Assembly (NCBI RefSeq): GCF_004337705.1
Contig: NZ_SKBU01000002.1
Span: 1-43,301, forward strand
DNA from: Rubrobacter taiwanensis
GTDB lineage: Bacteria; Actinomycetota; Rubrobacteria; Rubrobacterales; Rubrobacteraceae
Direction: 5' to 3'
Length of the DNA: 43,301 nucleotides
In this document: positions 32,852 through 40,645 of the stretch, in pieces
How the letters are laid out: every line of letters starts with the position of its first letter
Numbering within the stretch: the first letter of the stretch is position 1
The notes under the pieces: generated by a model
The model's input: only the letters and a program-made list of their open reading frames with translations
The model's database searches: none
Told to the model about the DNA's origin: nothing
Translations under genes and position numbers: made by a program

Positions 32852-34140
32852 CGCCGCCCGCGGCGGGCGAGGGTGATGTCCACCCCCTCGATGCCCTCCA
32901 ATCCGAACAGCCGCCGTCTCACCCGCTCATCCTCCAGCGGGCTCTGCGCCGCAGCCTTCAAATCGGCTATGGGACCGTGCAGCAGCTTGTTCACCAGGGA
33001 GCGGCTGAGCTGCTCCACGACCCTGCGCTCCTCCTCGCTGAGGTCCAACCGCTTCAGAAAGCGCGAGAGCTCGTGCTGCCGGACGCGTTCGGCTTCGCTC
33101 CGGCTCTCCCTGATCACCGGCACCACGTGCCGGGTGGAGAGCCAGCTGGTGTACTCGAGCACCGCAGGCCCGATGATCTTCTCCGCCGCTCCTACCGCCG
33201 CCTCGCGCTCGGCGGAGTTGTGCTCCGCCACGTCCCTCAGGTCGTCTATGTCGTAGAGGTAGGCCCTCGGCAGGTTCTGCACCGCGGGCTCTATGTCCCG
33301 CGGCACGGCGATGTCCACGAAAAACAGTGGTTCCTCACGGCGCTCCAGCGCTCTTGCCACCATGTCGGCCCTTACCACCCACTCTCCCGAGCCGGTGGAG
33401 CTTACCACCACGTCGGCCTCTCTTATATGATCCTCCAGTCCCTCGAGCCCGACAGATCGCCCCCCGAGCCTCTCGGCCAGCTCGCGCGCTCTGGCGGGCG
33501 TGCGGTTGGCTATCCTCACCTCACCCACGCCCCCGGAGCGGAGGTTGCGGATCACGAGCTCGCTCATCTCCCCCGCCCCCACAACCAGCGCCCGGCGGCC
33601 CTCCAGCGAACCGAAGACCTCCGCAGCCAGCCTGACCGCCACATAGGGCACCGAAACCGCGCCGTCCCCTATTCCGGTCTCGGACCGAATCCGCTTGCCG
33701 ATCCTCATGGCGGAGTGAAAGAGCCTGTTCAGGACCGCACCCGCGGCCTCCTCCTCGGTCGCCGCCCGGTACGCCTCTCGCACCTGCTCCAGAATCTGCG
33801 ACTCCCCCACCACCATCGAGTCCAGGGAACCCGCAACCCGGAAGAGGTGCCGCACGGCGTCGGCGTCGGTCATCCAGTAGAGGCTCTTATCTAGCGCCTC
33901 GAACTCCACGCCCCGCTCGGAGGAGACCTCCCGCACTATCCTCTCCCGGACCCTCTCGTCCTCGACGACGGCGTAGAGCTCGGTGCGGTTGCAGGTGGAG
34001 AGCAGGACCGCCTCCTCGACCAGCCCACTCTCCCTGAGCCTTCGGATGAACTGCCGGCCGAGACAGGGAGGAAAGGAGATCCTCTCCCTGAGCTCCACCG
34101 GCGCCGAGCGATGACTCACTCCTGCAACTGCGACAAGCAC
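32848..34140 (-). CDS. hemA: Glutamyl-tRNA reductase
   Basis: This 430-residue enzyme reduces glutamyl-tRNA to glutamate-1-semialdehyde, the first step of the C5 heme pathway. The catalytic cysteine is C50 (STCNRTELYAV). The NADPH loop is VVGAGEMSELVIRNL and the C-terminal dimer helices follow. The start is GTG at 34140 with AAGGAG about ten bases upstream, inside the end of the precorrin-2 dehydrogenase gene (25-base overlap). With hemL downstream the organism clearly uses the C5 route. Confidence 0.96.
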   Translation of the reverse strand: MLVAVAGVSHRSAPVELRERISFPPCLGRQFIRRLRESGLVEEAVLLSTCNRTELYAVVEDERVRERIVREVSSERGVEFEALDKSLYWMTDADAVRHLFRVAGSLDSMVVGESQILEQVREAYRAATEEEAAGAVLNRLFHSAMRIGKRIRSETGIGDGAVSVPYVAVRLAAEVFGSLEGRRALVVGAGEMSELVIRNLRSGGVGEVRIANRTPARARELAERLGGRSVGLEGLEDHIREADVVVSSTGSGEWVVRADMVARALERREEPLFFVDIAVPRDIEPAVQNLPRAYLYDIDDLRDVAEHNSAEREAAVGAAEKIIGPAVLEYTSWLSTRHVVPVIRESRSEAERVRQHELSRFLKRLDLSEEERRVVEQLSRSLVNKLLHGPIADLKAAAQSPLEDERVRRRLFGLEGIEGVDITLARRGRR

Positions 34141-34667
34141 CTGTCTACCACTCCTTCCAGCTCAGACTCGGCTCTGCGCCCGCTCTTCCTGGCCTCGGAG
34201 AGCTCCCCGACCAGCCCGGTCCACTCCGGCCCGAACCTCTCCTCCAGCTCCCGCCGTACCCGACGGGCCAGCGCGGGCGAAGCTCCCCCGGTGGAGATAG
34301 CCACCTGCAGCGCTCCCCGCCGCAGAACCGAGGGAACGGCGAAGTCTCCCTCGCCGGGAGCATCGGCCACGTTGGCCGGAATCCTCCGATCCCGTGCCTC
34401 CTCCGCGACGGCCGCGTTCACCGCGCGCTTGTTCGTGGCGGCGAACACGAGGGACGCCCCATCCAGATCCCCCCGCCGGTACGGCCGCTCCACCACCTCG
34501 TGCGCCAGCCCCGCCAGCTCCGGCAGGACCTCCGGCGCGACCACAACCACCCGCGCCCCGGACTCCGCAAGCCGCCGCGCCTTGCGGAGCGCCACCTTCC
34601 CGCCGCCCACCACCACACAGCGCCGGCCTTCGAGATCCATGAACAACGGATAGAGGGGTGCGGCCAT
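34116..34667 (-). CDS. Precorrin-2 dehydrogenase / sirohydrochlorin ferrochelatase
   Basis: The 183-residue protein corresponds to the N-terminal half of CysG or yeast Met8. It has YPLFMDLEGRRCVVVGGGKVALRKARRL for NAD binding, FAATNKRAVNAAVAEEARDRRIPANVAD, and STGGASPALARRVRRELEE. It oxidises precorrin-2 and probably inserts iron to make siroheme, complementing the CobA domain two genes downstream. ATG at 34667 (GAGAAGGGTT upstream) is preferred to a start 15 codons earlier that has no homology. It is the first gene of the long heme/menaquinone block. TATGCT and TATGTT hexamers at about 34705-34730 may be its promoter. Confidence 0.9.
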   Translation of the reverse strand: MAAPLYPLFMDLEGRRCVVVGGGKVALRKARRLAESGARVVVVAPEVLPELAGLAHEVVERPYRRGDLDGASLVFAATNKRAVNAAVAEEARDRRIPANVADAPGEGDFAVPSVLRRGALQVAISTGGASPALARRVRRELEERFGPEWTGLVGELSEARKSGRRAESELEGVVDRCLSQLQE

Positions 34668-34795
34668 AACCCTTCTCTCAAGACCTCCCGGTAACAGCAC
34701 TGAGTCTAACATAACGGACCGTGAAGCATAACCGGAACTATTACTGATGACGTCCCAAGTGTCTCATCTTCGTCCGCGCCGTGCCGTGTCCGCCT

Positions 34796-35248
34796 TTACA
34801 ACGGCTCCTTGGTCTTCTCGACGAGCCGGACGCCGCCTATGGCCATCCCCCGGTCGACGGCCTTACACATGTCGTAGATGGTGAGAGCCGCCGCGCTCAC
34901 GGCGGCCAGAGCTTCCATCTCTACTCCGGTGCGGTCCCGGGCTCTGGCGGTGGCCCTGATCCCGACCCGGTCCTCCCCGAGCTCGAAGTCCACATCCACC
35001 GAGGTCAGGTTCACACCGTGACAGAGCGGGACGAGCTCGGGTGTGCGCTTGGCGGCCATCACCCCGGCTATGCGAGCGGTGTTGAGGGCGTCTCCCTTCG
35101 GCAGTGCCCGCTCCCGCAGCAGCCGGACGGTCTCCGGGGAGAGGGTTACGTACCCTTCGGCGGTCGCGGTACGCCGCACCACGCTCTTCTCCCCCACGTC
35201 CACCATCCGGGCCGCGCCTTCGGAGTCCAGATGCGAGAAGTCTTTCAT
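34796..35248 (-). CDS. moaC: Cyclic pyranopterin monophosphate synthase
   Basis: This 150-residue enzyme completes cPMP in molybdenum-cofactor synthesis. SHLDSEGAARMVDVGEK opens it, and the active-site residues K51 (LPKGDA), H77 (PLCHGVNL), D126 and K129 (DMCKAVD) match E. coli MoaC within two positions. ATG at 35248 with GGAGGT upstream overlaps the stop of the preceding nuclease-like gene (ATGA). The longer open frame to 35884 is a shadow. No other moa gene is close. Confidence 0.95.
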   Translation of the reverse strand: MKDFSHLDSEGAARMVDVGEKSVVRRTATAEGYVTLSPETVRLLRERALPKGDALNTARIAGVMAAKRTPELVPLCHGVNLTSVDVDFELGEDRVGIRATARARDRTGVEMEALAAVSAAALTIYDMCKAVDRGMAIGGVRLVEKTKEPL

Positions 35249-35949
35249 GGCAGCACCTCCAGTCGGGATCTCACCAGAAGGTGGTCGCTCCGGCCGCGCT
35301 CCACGCCGCACCCCAGCGCGCGGAAACGGCCCCGGAAGAGTATGTGGTCTATCCTTCGCCCGCCGTGCGTGGGACCGGGGTCTCCGGCGGACACCAGCCC
35401 GGTCGCACGCAGGAAGTCCGAGAAGAAGAGGTCTTCCGGGACGGCGTTGAAGTCTCCGGCCAGGATGGCATCCTCCAGATCCAGCGCCCCCTCCAGCGGA
35501 GTATAGCACCGGCGGCGCAGCCCGGGTTCGTACGGCAGATGCGTGTTCGCTACCTGCATCGCGCGCCCTCGCCAGGCCACGCACGCCACCTGAACGGCGC
35601 GCGGCTCCAGAGCGTCCGTCCAGCCGCGTGTCCCGGCCCGCCGCAGATTCATCCCCCGCCGCAGACACCAGGGCTCCGGCAACAGACCCCCGCGGGAGTT
35701 CAGGTGCACCACCCGGCGCTCCAGAAAGCGGGCTCCCTCCGGTATCACGAGCACCAGGAACTGAACCCCATGCTTCACCGGGGTCAGGAAGACCCGGCGT
35801 CCGAGAGAACTGCACATTCCCAGCGCCCGGGCGGGACTCACCTCCTGGAGGCAGAGCAGGGCCTCCGGCTCCCGCATCAGGCACTTCAGAAGAGGGTCCC
35901 GGCCCGCGCGTTCCCGGTAGGTATTGTAGGTCACGGCGGTCAGCTCCAT
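35245..35949 (-). CDS. Endonuclease/exonuclease/phosphatase (EEP) family protein
   Basis: The 234-residue protein keeps EEP fold motifs: YNTYRE near the start, LCLQEVS (metal-binding Glu), VANTHLPYEP, LAGDFNAVPED and the final GRSDHLLV (catalytic His). It could hydrolyse a nucleic acid, a phosphoinositide-like or a nucleotide substrate; sequence alone does not decide. No signal peptide is visible, so it is cytoplasmic. ATG at 35949 has no Shine-Dalgarno. A TAACCT -10-like box seven bases upstream would make the mRNA leaderless. The 76 extra codons upstream run into a divergent gene and are not real. Confidence 0.8.
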   Translation of the reverse strand: MELTAVTYNTYRERAGRDPLLKCLMREPEALLCLQEVSPARALGMCSSLGRRVFLTPVKHGVQFLVLVIPEGARFLERRVVHLNSRGGLLPEPWCLRRGMNLRRAGTRGWTDALEPRAVQVACVAWRGRAMQVANTHLPYEPGLRRRCYTPLEGALDLEDAILAGDFNAVPEDLFFSDFLRATGLVSAGDPGPTHGGRRIDHILFRGRFRALGCGVERGRSDHLLVRSRLEVLP

Positions 35950-36046
35950 GGCGGGGAGGTTACACCGCGGCGGGAATCGGCGCCAGAGGACTATGCTAAA
36001 CTGGAACGGTCGTGATTCGAAGCGTCGGAAGAGGAGACTCCGCAAC

Positions 36047-36340
36047 TTGAGCAGCGGTTCGGTGAAGTTTCTGCTCGGTCTCGCCATCGGGGCCACGACG
36101 GGCTTTACCGCAGGGTACTTCACGGCCACCCCGACCGCCCGCACCGCCGGCAGCGCCGCGCTCGGCGGCCTCGGCACCTCCCTCCGCCTGGCGGGCCGCG
36201 CCGCGCACCGGGCGTCGGGCGAGCTGGGGACGGCGCTGGAGGCCGTCTACACGCGCGTCCGGGGGCGCGAGAAGTACCTGGAGCACCAGATCGAGGAGCT
36301 CAGAGAGCAGATCACGCGCCTGGAGCAGAAGGTAGAGTAG
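36047..36340 (+). CDS. Small membrane-anchored protein with C-terminal coiled coil, unknown function
   Basis: The 97-residue protein has a short N-terminus, a glycine-rich hydrophobic segment (FLLGLAIGATTGFTAGYFTA, DUF-like glycine zipper), a small-residue linker and a coiled coil at the end (YLEHQIEELREQITRLEQKVE). This is the layout of YtxH-type envelope proteins, though I cannot assign it. TTG at 36047 has GAGGAG ten bases upstream. An ATG at 35993 in the same frame would add 18 basic residues and has a poorly spaced AGAGGA. Confidence 0.62.
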   Translation: MSSGSVKFLLGLAIGATTGFTAGYFTATPTARTAGSAALGGLGTSLRLAGRAAHRASGELGTALEAVYTRVRGREKYLEHQIEELREQITRLEQKVE

Positions 36341-36343
36341 CTC

Positions 36344-36670
36344 CTACGGCTCCACTATCCTCCGCAGCCAGCCGAACAGGCCGCCCTCGCCCCGCTGCCG
36401 GGTCGCACGCTTGTAGTCCTCCAGATCGTCCGGATGCACGGGAGCCCCCGCCTCGCTCAGCATGGCGCGGGCGTCCTGGATCCGGCTCTCGGGCACGCTC
36501 CGGTCGAAGATGGCCTCCACTAGATAGTCGTCGTTCCAGCGGATGCGGTAGATCCTGAGCCCCGCCAGCTCCCGCTGCGTGAACCTGCGGTCGAGCTCGC
36601 TCGCCGCGTATCTGGCCTCCCCCTCGGTGGCGAACTCGTAGCCCAGTACCGCTCCTCTGCGGTCGCTCAT
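36344..36670 (-). CDS. Hypothetical protein, 108 aa
   Basis: The reading frame starts with ATG at 36670, overlapping the TGA of the metalloprotease gene (TGATG), with GGAGGAGG upstream. The protein is a soluble alpha/beta type (EARYAASELDRRF, LRIYRIRWNDDYLVEAIFD) with a basic tail ending GLFGWLRRIVEP. I do not recognise the family. Coupling to a DUF2342 metalloprotease suggests a shared role. Confidence 0.65.
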   Translation of the reverse strand: MSDRRGAVLGYEFATEGEARYAASELDRRFTQRELAGLRIYRIRWNDDYLVEAIFDRSVPESRIQDARAMLSEAGAPVHPDDLEDYKRATRQRGEGGLFGWLRRIVEP

Positions 36671-37683
36671 CACGCCTCCTCCATACGCAGCATCCAGAGC
36701 GCCGGGTCGTGTATCTCGCGCAGGGTGGGCAGATTCGCGGGCCGCTCCCAGACCCGGTTTACGCCCTCCATCCCCTGCCGCCGGGCAACGGCCTCCACGA
36801 ACTCTTCGCCCAGCCGGTACTGCTCCAGCTTAAGATCCAGGCCGGTGAGCCGGAAGATCGCGCTCTCCAGCGGCGGCCGGCGCATCCGGCTCAGGCGTAT
36901 CTTGCGCTGGATCTCACCGTAGCGCGGCACCAGCGCACTCCCCACGCCGTGCATCACGTAGTCGGAGTAGCCCTCCACGAGAGCCATCGCGGCCTGCAAC
37001 CTCTCGAAGCTCTCCCGCTGGCCGCGGCTCATCACCAGCTCCAGCGCCCGTCCCCCCCTGCGGCCGTTCTCCACCAGGCGCCTCAGAAACTCCCGCGCCC
37101 CCACCCGCTCCGCGAGCGGCGCAAGGAGCTCCTGCAGCATCTCCCCCAGATGTTCCCGCAGCCACGGATGCGCCTCGAACTGGAAGGCGTGCGTCATCTC
37201 GTGCAGCACGATCCAGAGCCGCAGAGCGTCCAGCGGAACCCCCAGCCGCCGCGCCGTGGCCCGGATGTTACCGTCCAGAAAGAGAATGTCGCCCGGGCCC
37301 TCGCGGGGCACTACGAGCGGTCCCGCATCGTACTGCCCGAGCACCCGCGATGAGAGAAACCCCAGCAGCACGCCCACTTGAGCCGTGATCGTCATGGACC
37401 CCGCCGCCCGGGTAAGGCCGCCGGACTCCCGCTCCGCCCGGCGCAGTACCGGCTCCAGCACGCGGGCGAAGACGTGCAGGTTCAGGTCTATCCACTCCGC
37501 CCGGCCGACGACGCGGACGCTGCGCCGCTCTTCCGGCAGCCGCATCCCGGTAAACTCGGCGACGGGCCCGGCGGCCCGGTCGACCGCACGGCGGTAATCG
37601 AAGCGGGGAACCACCGGCGCGGGCTCCGTGCGGGATGCCAGCGTTACAGCGATCGTCCGGGCCGCGCTCCAGATGATGATCAT
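36670..37683 (-). CDS. DUF2342 zinc-dependent metalloprotease-like protein
   Basis: This 337-residue protein carries a zincin motif HEMTHAFQFEAHPWLR (H161-E162-x-x-H165) and the downstream VEGYSDYVMHG region that provides the third ligand. It belongs to the actinobacterial DUF2342 family, some members of which are tagged as associated with coenzyme F420 genes; no F420 gene is visible here. No signal peptide is present. ATG at 37683 has GAGGT eight bases upstream and a TATACT box about 25 bases further up. Confidence 0.83.
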   Translation of the reverse strand: MIIIWSAARTIAVTLASRTEPAPVVPRFDYRRAVDRAAGPVAEFTGMRLPEERRSVRVVGRAEWIDLNLHVFARVLEPVLRRAERESGGLTRAAGSMTITAQVGVLLGFLSSRVLGQYDAGPLVVPREGPGDILFLDGNIRATARRLGVPLDALRLWIVLHEMTHAFQFEAHPWLREHLGEMLQELLAPLAERVGAREFLRRLVENGRRGGRALELVMSRGQRESFERLQAAMALVEGYSDYVMHGVGSALVPRYGEIQRKIRLSRMRRPPLESAIFRLTGLDLKLEQYRLGEEFVEAVARRQGMEGVNRVWERPANLPTLREIHDPALWMLRMEEA

Positions 37684-37708
37684 GGCAGATACCTCACTTC
37701 AGGCTCTA

Positions 37709-37714
37709 AGTATA
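37709..37714 (-). promoter_or_regulatory. -10 box (TATACT) of the metalloprotease gene
   Basis: TATACT (37714-37709, minus) with a poor -35. Its upstream part overlaps the TTGTAA -35 of the rightward tatA-like promoter, read here as TTACAA, so the divergent promoters share sequence. Confidence 0.45.
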
Positions 37715-37733
37715 TACGTCCCGGCCCGCTTTC

Positions 37734-37762
37734 TTGTAACCGTACCCCGCACAGAGTATATT
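37734..37762 (+). promoter_or_regulatory. Promoter of the second TatA gene, start site at the ATG
   Basis: TTGTAA (37734-37739), a 17-base spacer and TATATT (37757-37762). The ATG begins at 37769, seven bases after the -10, so the transcript should begin at the A of the start codon. Confidence 0.7.
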
Positions 37763-37768
37763 TAGTCC

Positions 37769-37981
37769 ATGTTCGGCATCGGTCCTACGGAGCTGGTTAT
37801 CATCGGGCTTCTCTTCCTGTTGATCTTCGGCCCCCAGAAACTCCCGGAGATCGCCCGGGATATAGGCAAGTTCGTCAACGAAGCCCGCAGGTCCGTGGAC
37901 GAGTTCAAGCAGGAGCTTAACGTGCTCGACGAGGAAGAGCAGGAGAAGAAGCGCCCCCGCCGCACCCGCACCCGTAACTGA
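37769..37981 (+). CDS. Second TatA/TatB-like translocase subunit
   Basis: The 70-residue protein has the TatA layout: MFGIGPTELVIIGLLFLLIFGPQKLPEIARDIGKF gives one membrane helix, the conserved FGP turn and an amphipathic helix, then an acidic/basic tail. FGP-x-x-LP suits TatA or TatB. It has no Shine-Dalgarno and a -10 just before the ATG. It lies apart from tatAC but directly upstream of a gene with a Tat-like signal, so it may serve that substrate. Confidence 0.9.
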   Translation: MFGIGPTELVIIGLLFLLIFGPQKLPEIARDIGKFVNEARRSVDEFKQELNVLDEEEQEKKRPRRTRTRN

Positions 37982-38092
37982 GGGCGCGCCCTTTTTCCCG
38001 ATCCTACCCCCTCCGGGTCTAAAGTTTTCCATCGTTTTGGGCGATAATATAAGGGCAGCCGCACACGAAAAAGATTGTCTGGAGGGAGGGGA

Positions 38093-38719
38093 ATGCATTC
38101 CGAAGAATCCCCTGTCAGGCCTTTGAGCCGCAAAGACTTCCTGAAGCTGGGGGCCGCCGGCGTAGCCGGAGCCATACTGTTCGCCGGCGCGGGCCGGGCG
38201 CTGGCCCGGCCGCGAGGGTCCTCGCTCATGGAGGAGTTCCGGGCGGCCGCCCGGCAGTACAACGTGCCCGTGGAGCTGCTTATGGCGATGGGCTGGGTCA
38301 ACACCCGCTGGGAGATGCCGCCGCCGCACGTCTCGGAGTACGAGCCCGGCAACCTGCACGGCACGGGCATCTACGGCATCATGGCGCTGGTACAGAATCC
38401 GTCCGCCGACACGCTGGGGGAAGCCTCGCGGCTTACCGGCATCCCGGAAGAGACGCTCAAGCGCGACCGGGCGGCGAACATCATGGGCGGGGCGGCGCTT
38501 CTGGCCCGGGCGCGGGCCGCAAAACACACCCCGGAGCCCACGCCGCAGGCCCGGGCGCTCTCGGCGGTCGAGGGCGGTCCGGCCTACGACGCGATCGCCG
38601 GGGTCGGGGGCGGCGAGCTCTACCGGCAGCAGGTGGCGGACGCGCTCAGGAGCGGGGTGTCGGCCACGACCCTTGCGGGTGAGAGGCTCACCCTGCCGTC
38701 GCAGGCGGGTGTTCTCTGA
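38093..38719 (+). CDS. Tat-signal-bearing lysozyme/SLT-like protein
   Basis: This 208-residue protein starts with ATG at 38093 (GGAGGGAGGGGA upstream). Residues 10-40 form a Tat-like signal, SRKDFLKLGAAGVAGAILFAGAGRALA, with RK where two arginines are usual. The rest resembles a lysozyme-like transglycosylase domain: EFRAAARQYNVPVELLMAMGWVNTRWE, GTGIYGIMALVQNPSADTLGEASRLTG and RAANIMGGAALLARA, in the order of SLT domains, with E in NTRWE as the candidate acid. It precedes a cell-wall amidase whose ATG overlaps its stop (TGATG). A GATAAT box at 38043-38048 may be its promoter. Confidence 0.68.
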   Translation: MHSEESPVRPLSRKDFLKLGAAGVAGAILFAGAGRALARPRGSSLMEEFRAAARQYNVPVELLMAMGWVNTRWEMPPPHVSEYEPGNLHGTGIYGIMALVQNPSADTLGEASRLTGIPEETLKRDRAANIMGGAALLARARAAKHTPEPTPQARALSAVEGGPAYDAIAGVGGGELYRQQVADALRSGVSATTLAGERLTLPSQAGVL

Positions 38720-39645
38720 TGCCCCGGCCGGACTACCAGCAGGCGCGGTGGTATGGGGCCCACTCGGGCAACTACTCAACGGCCAACCGCCCCTCCTCAA
38801 ACCCCATAAACAGGATCGTGCTCCACATAACCGAAGGGTCGTGGTCCTCGGCCATAAACTGGTTCAACGACTCAAGGGCCCAGGTCTCGGCCCACTATGT
38901 TGTGCGCTCTTCCGACGGGTTTATCGGCCAGTGCGTGGAGGAGAAGGACATAGCCTGGCACGCCGGCAACTGGCCGGTGAACCAGACCTCAATCGGCATA
39001 GAGCACGAGGGGTTCGGCAACGACCCCAAGTGGATGACCAGCGCCTTATACGACTCTTCGGCTCGGCTTTCGGCGTATCTGTGCCGCAAGTACAACGTTC
39101 CCATAAGGCATGCCCAGAGCGCTTCTGAGCAGGGGTTTCTGCTGCACCGGCAGGTGACCTCGACGGCCTGTCCCGGGCGCTACTTCGACATCGCCCACTA
39201 CCTGAACCGCGTGCGCAGCTACACTCAGCACCGGCAGGTGGTGGACAACGCCAACTCCAACCGCTTCAGGGCCTCCGGCGCGTGGGGTACGAGCTCCTAC
39301 AGCTCGCAGCGCTACGGCAGCGACTACCGCTTCGCCAACCCGTCCAGCAACAACGACCCGGCGATGTTCAAGATCCGGATCCCCCGCCGGGGCCGGTACA
39401 GGATCTTCGCCTGGTGGCCGGCCCTCCCCGGTTACAACCCCAGAACCCCGATAGCGATCCAGACCGCCTCCGGCTGGCAGAGGGTCTTCGTGAACCAGCG
39501 CCAGAACGGAGGCCGCTGGAACCTGCTCGGGACCTTCGAGATGGCGGCCGGGGACGGGTGGTGGATCAGGATCCAGCGCAGCAGTCCGCAGCCGAACGGG
39601 GGATACGTCATAGCCGACGCGGTAAGGGTCGTAGAGGTCGTCTAG
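38719..39645 (+). CDS. N-acetylmuramoyl-L-alanine amidase with C-terminal golvesin-like domain
   Basis: The 308-residue protein has an Amidase_2/PGRP zinc amidase domain (about 28-165): H36 (IVLHITEGS), Y60, H143 (LLHRQVTS) and C151 (TACPGRYFD) as ligands or active-site residues. Residues 185-305 are a beta-sandwich resembling the golvesin C-terminal/Xly-type carbohydrate-binding domain (YSSQRYGSDY, FAWWPALPGY, YVIADAVRVVEV). It would cut peptidoglycan stem peptides from muramic acid. No signal peptide is present, which is odd for a cell-wall enzyme. It is coupled to a preceding gene that does have one. Confidence 0.88.
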   Translation: MPRPDYQQARWYGAHSGNYSTANRPSSNPINRIVLHITEGSWSSAINWFNDSRAQVSAHYVVRSSDGFIGQCVEEKDIAWHAGNWPVNQTSIGIEHEGFGNDPKWMTSALYDSSARLSAYLCRKYNVPIRHAQSASEQGFLLHRQVTSTACPGRYFDIAHYLNRVRSYTQHRQVVDNANSNRFRASGAWGTSSYSSQRYGSDYRFANPSSNNDPAMFKIRIPRRGRYRIFAWWPALPGYNPRTPIAIQTASGWQRVFVNQRQNGGRWNLLGTFEMAAGDGWWIRIQRSSPQPNGGYVIADAVRVVEVV

Positions 39646-39649
39646 CCCC

Positions 39650-40564
39650 TCATTCGCCGGCGTCCGGGGCTACGTAGAGGTCCCGTCCCAGCGGGTTGTC
39701 GTGGTGGCTCCAGCCGCCGGGCCTCACGTTTCTGGTGCTCTCCAGATACATGGCGGCGCGCGCGTCCATGTTGTCTATAAAGTGCACCAGGATGGCCTCC
39801 AGCGTCCTGGGCCGCTTGGGAGAGCCGTACTCCACCTCTCCCTGATGCGAGAGCATGATGTGCGAGATGTGGTCCGCCAGCTCCTCCGGGAAATCCGGGA
39901 TGCGCTCGATATAAGAGCGGACGATCCTCTCCCCCAGCACCACGTGGCCCAGCAGCCGCCCCTCGGTCGTGTATCCGAAGCCGCCGTGCCAGGAGAGCTC
40001 CCGAACCTTGCCCACGTCGTGGAAGATGGCGCCGAAGATCAGGAGGTCCCGGTCCACGGGGTAGACCTCCACCAGCGCCTTCGCCACCCGCAGGCAGCTC
40101 ACCGCGTGCTCCAGCAGACCGCCGATGCAGGCGTGGTGCAGCGCCTTGGCCGCCGGGGCGCTGCAGAAGTCCTCCCAGAACCCCTCGTCTGAGACCATCG
40201 CCTCGAAGAGGCGCCGCAGGGGCCCCTTCTCCAGCTCCCTGCCGGCCAACTCGACCTCGGCGCGCAGAGCCTGACGGTCCTGTGAGGTGACCGGCAGGTA
40301 GTCCCCCGCGTCTAGTTCGCCGGGCGGCAGGACCTTCATCTTCTCGATCTTGACCTGCAGCATTCCCCGGTACTCGTGGGTGTGTCCCTCGATGTAGACG
40401 TACTCCGGCCGCGCCAGCCCCCCGGCGAGCTCCGGGGGCAGATTCCACATCCGGGAGTCCACAGATCCGGTGCGGTCCACCAGCTTCAGGGAGAGGTACG
40501 GCGCGCCGCGGCTGTCGCGGCGCGCCGCGCAGTCCACAGCGAGGAAGGTGCTCCGCAGGTTCAT
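39650..40564 (-). CDS. YhaM-type 3'-5' exoribonuclease (OB fold plus HD domain)
   Basis: At least 304 residues. The N-terminal OB domain (STFLAVDCAARRDSRGAPYLSLKLVDRTGSVDSRMW) binds RNA. The HD phosphohydrolase domain has HHACIGGLLEHAVS, IFGAIFHDVGKVREL, MLSHQGEVEYG and FIDNMDARA. The family degrades short RNA from the 3' end with metal. Homology continues upstream of the ATG at 40564: KVWVRDLRPG is the usual YhaM N-terminus. The frame is open from TAG at 40648-40646 with no ATG, GTG or TTG before 40564, only a CTG (40636) and an ATT (40633), just behind AAAGAGAG. The true start is therefore probably near 40633. Confidence 0.88.
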   Translation of the reverse strand: MNLRSTFLAVDCAARRDSRGAPYLSLKLVDRTGSVDSRMWNLPPELAGGLARPEYVYIEGHTHEYRGMLQVKIEKMKVLPPGELDAGDYLPVTSQDRQALRAEVELAGRELEKGPLRRLFEAMVSDEGFWEDFCSAPAAKALHHACIGGLLEHAVSCLRVAKALVEVYPVDRDLLIFGAIFHDVGKVRELSWHGGFGYTTEGRLLGHVVLGERIVRSYIERIPDFPEELADHISHIMLSHQGEVEYGSPKRPRTLEAILVHFIDNMDARAAMYLESTRNVRPGGWSHHDNPLGRDLYVAPDAGE

Positions 40565-40645
40565 CCCCGGCCGCAGATCCCTGACCCAGACCTTCTCCGC
40601 GGACGGCCCCGGTTGTCTGAAGGACTCCGGAATCAGACTCTCTTT

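Noticed and set aside
37982-37995. Terminator GGGCGCGCCC-TTTTT after the second TatA
   Set aside because: The palindrome leaves only a 3-bp stem once a loop is allowed, so it is too weak to call.
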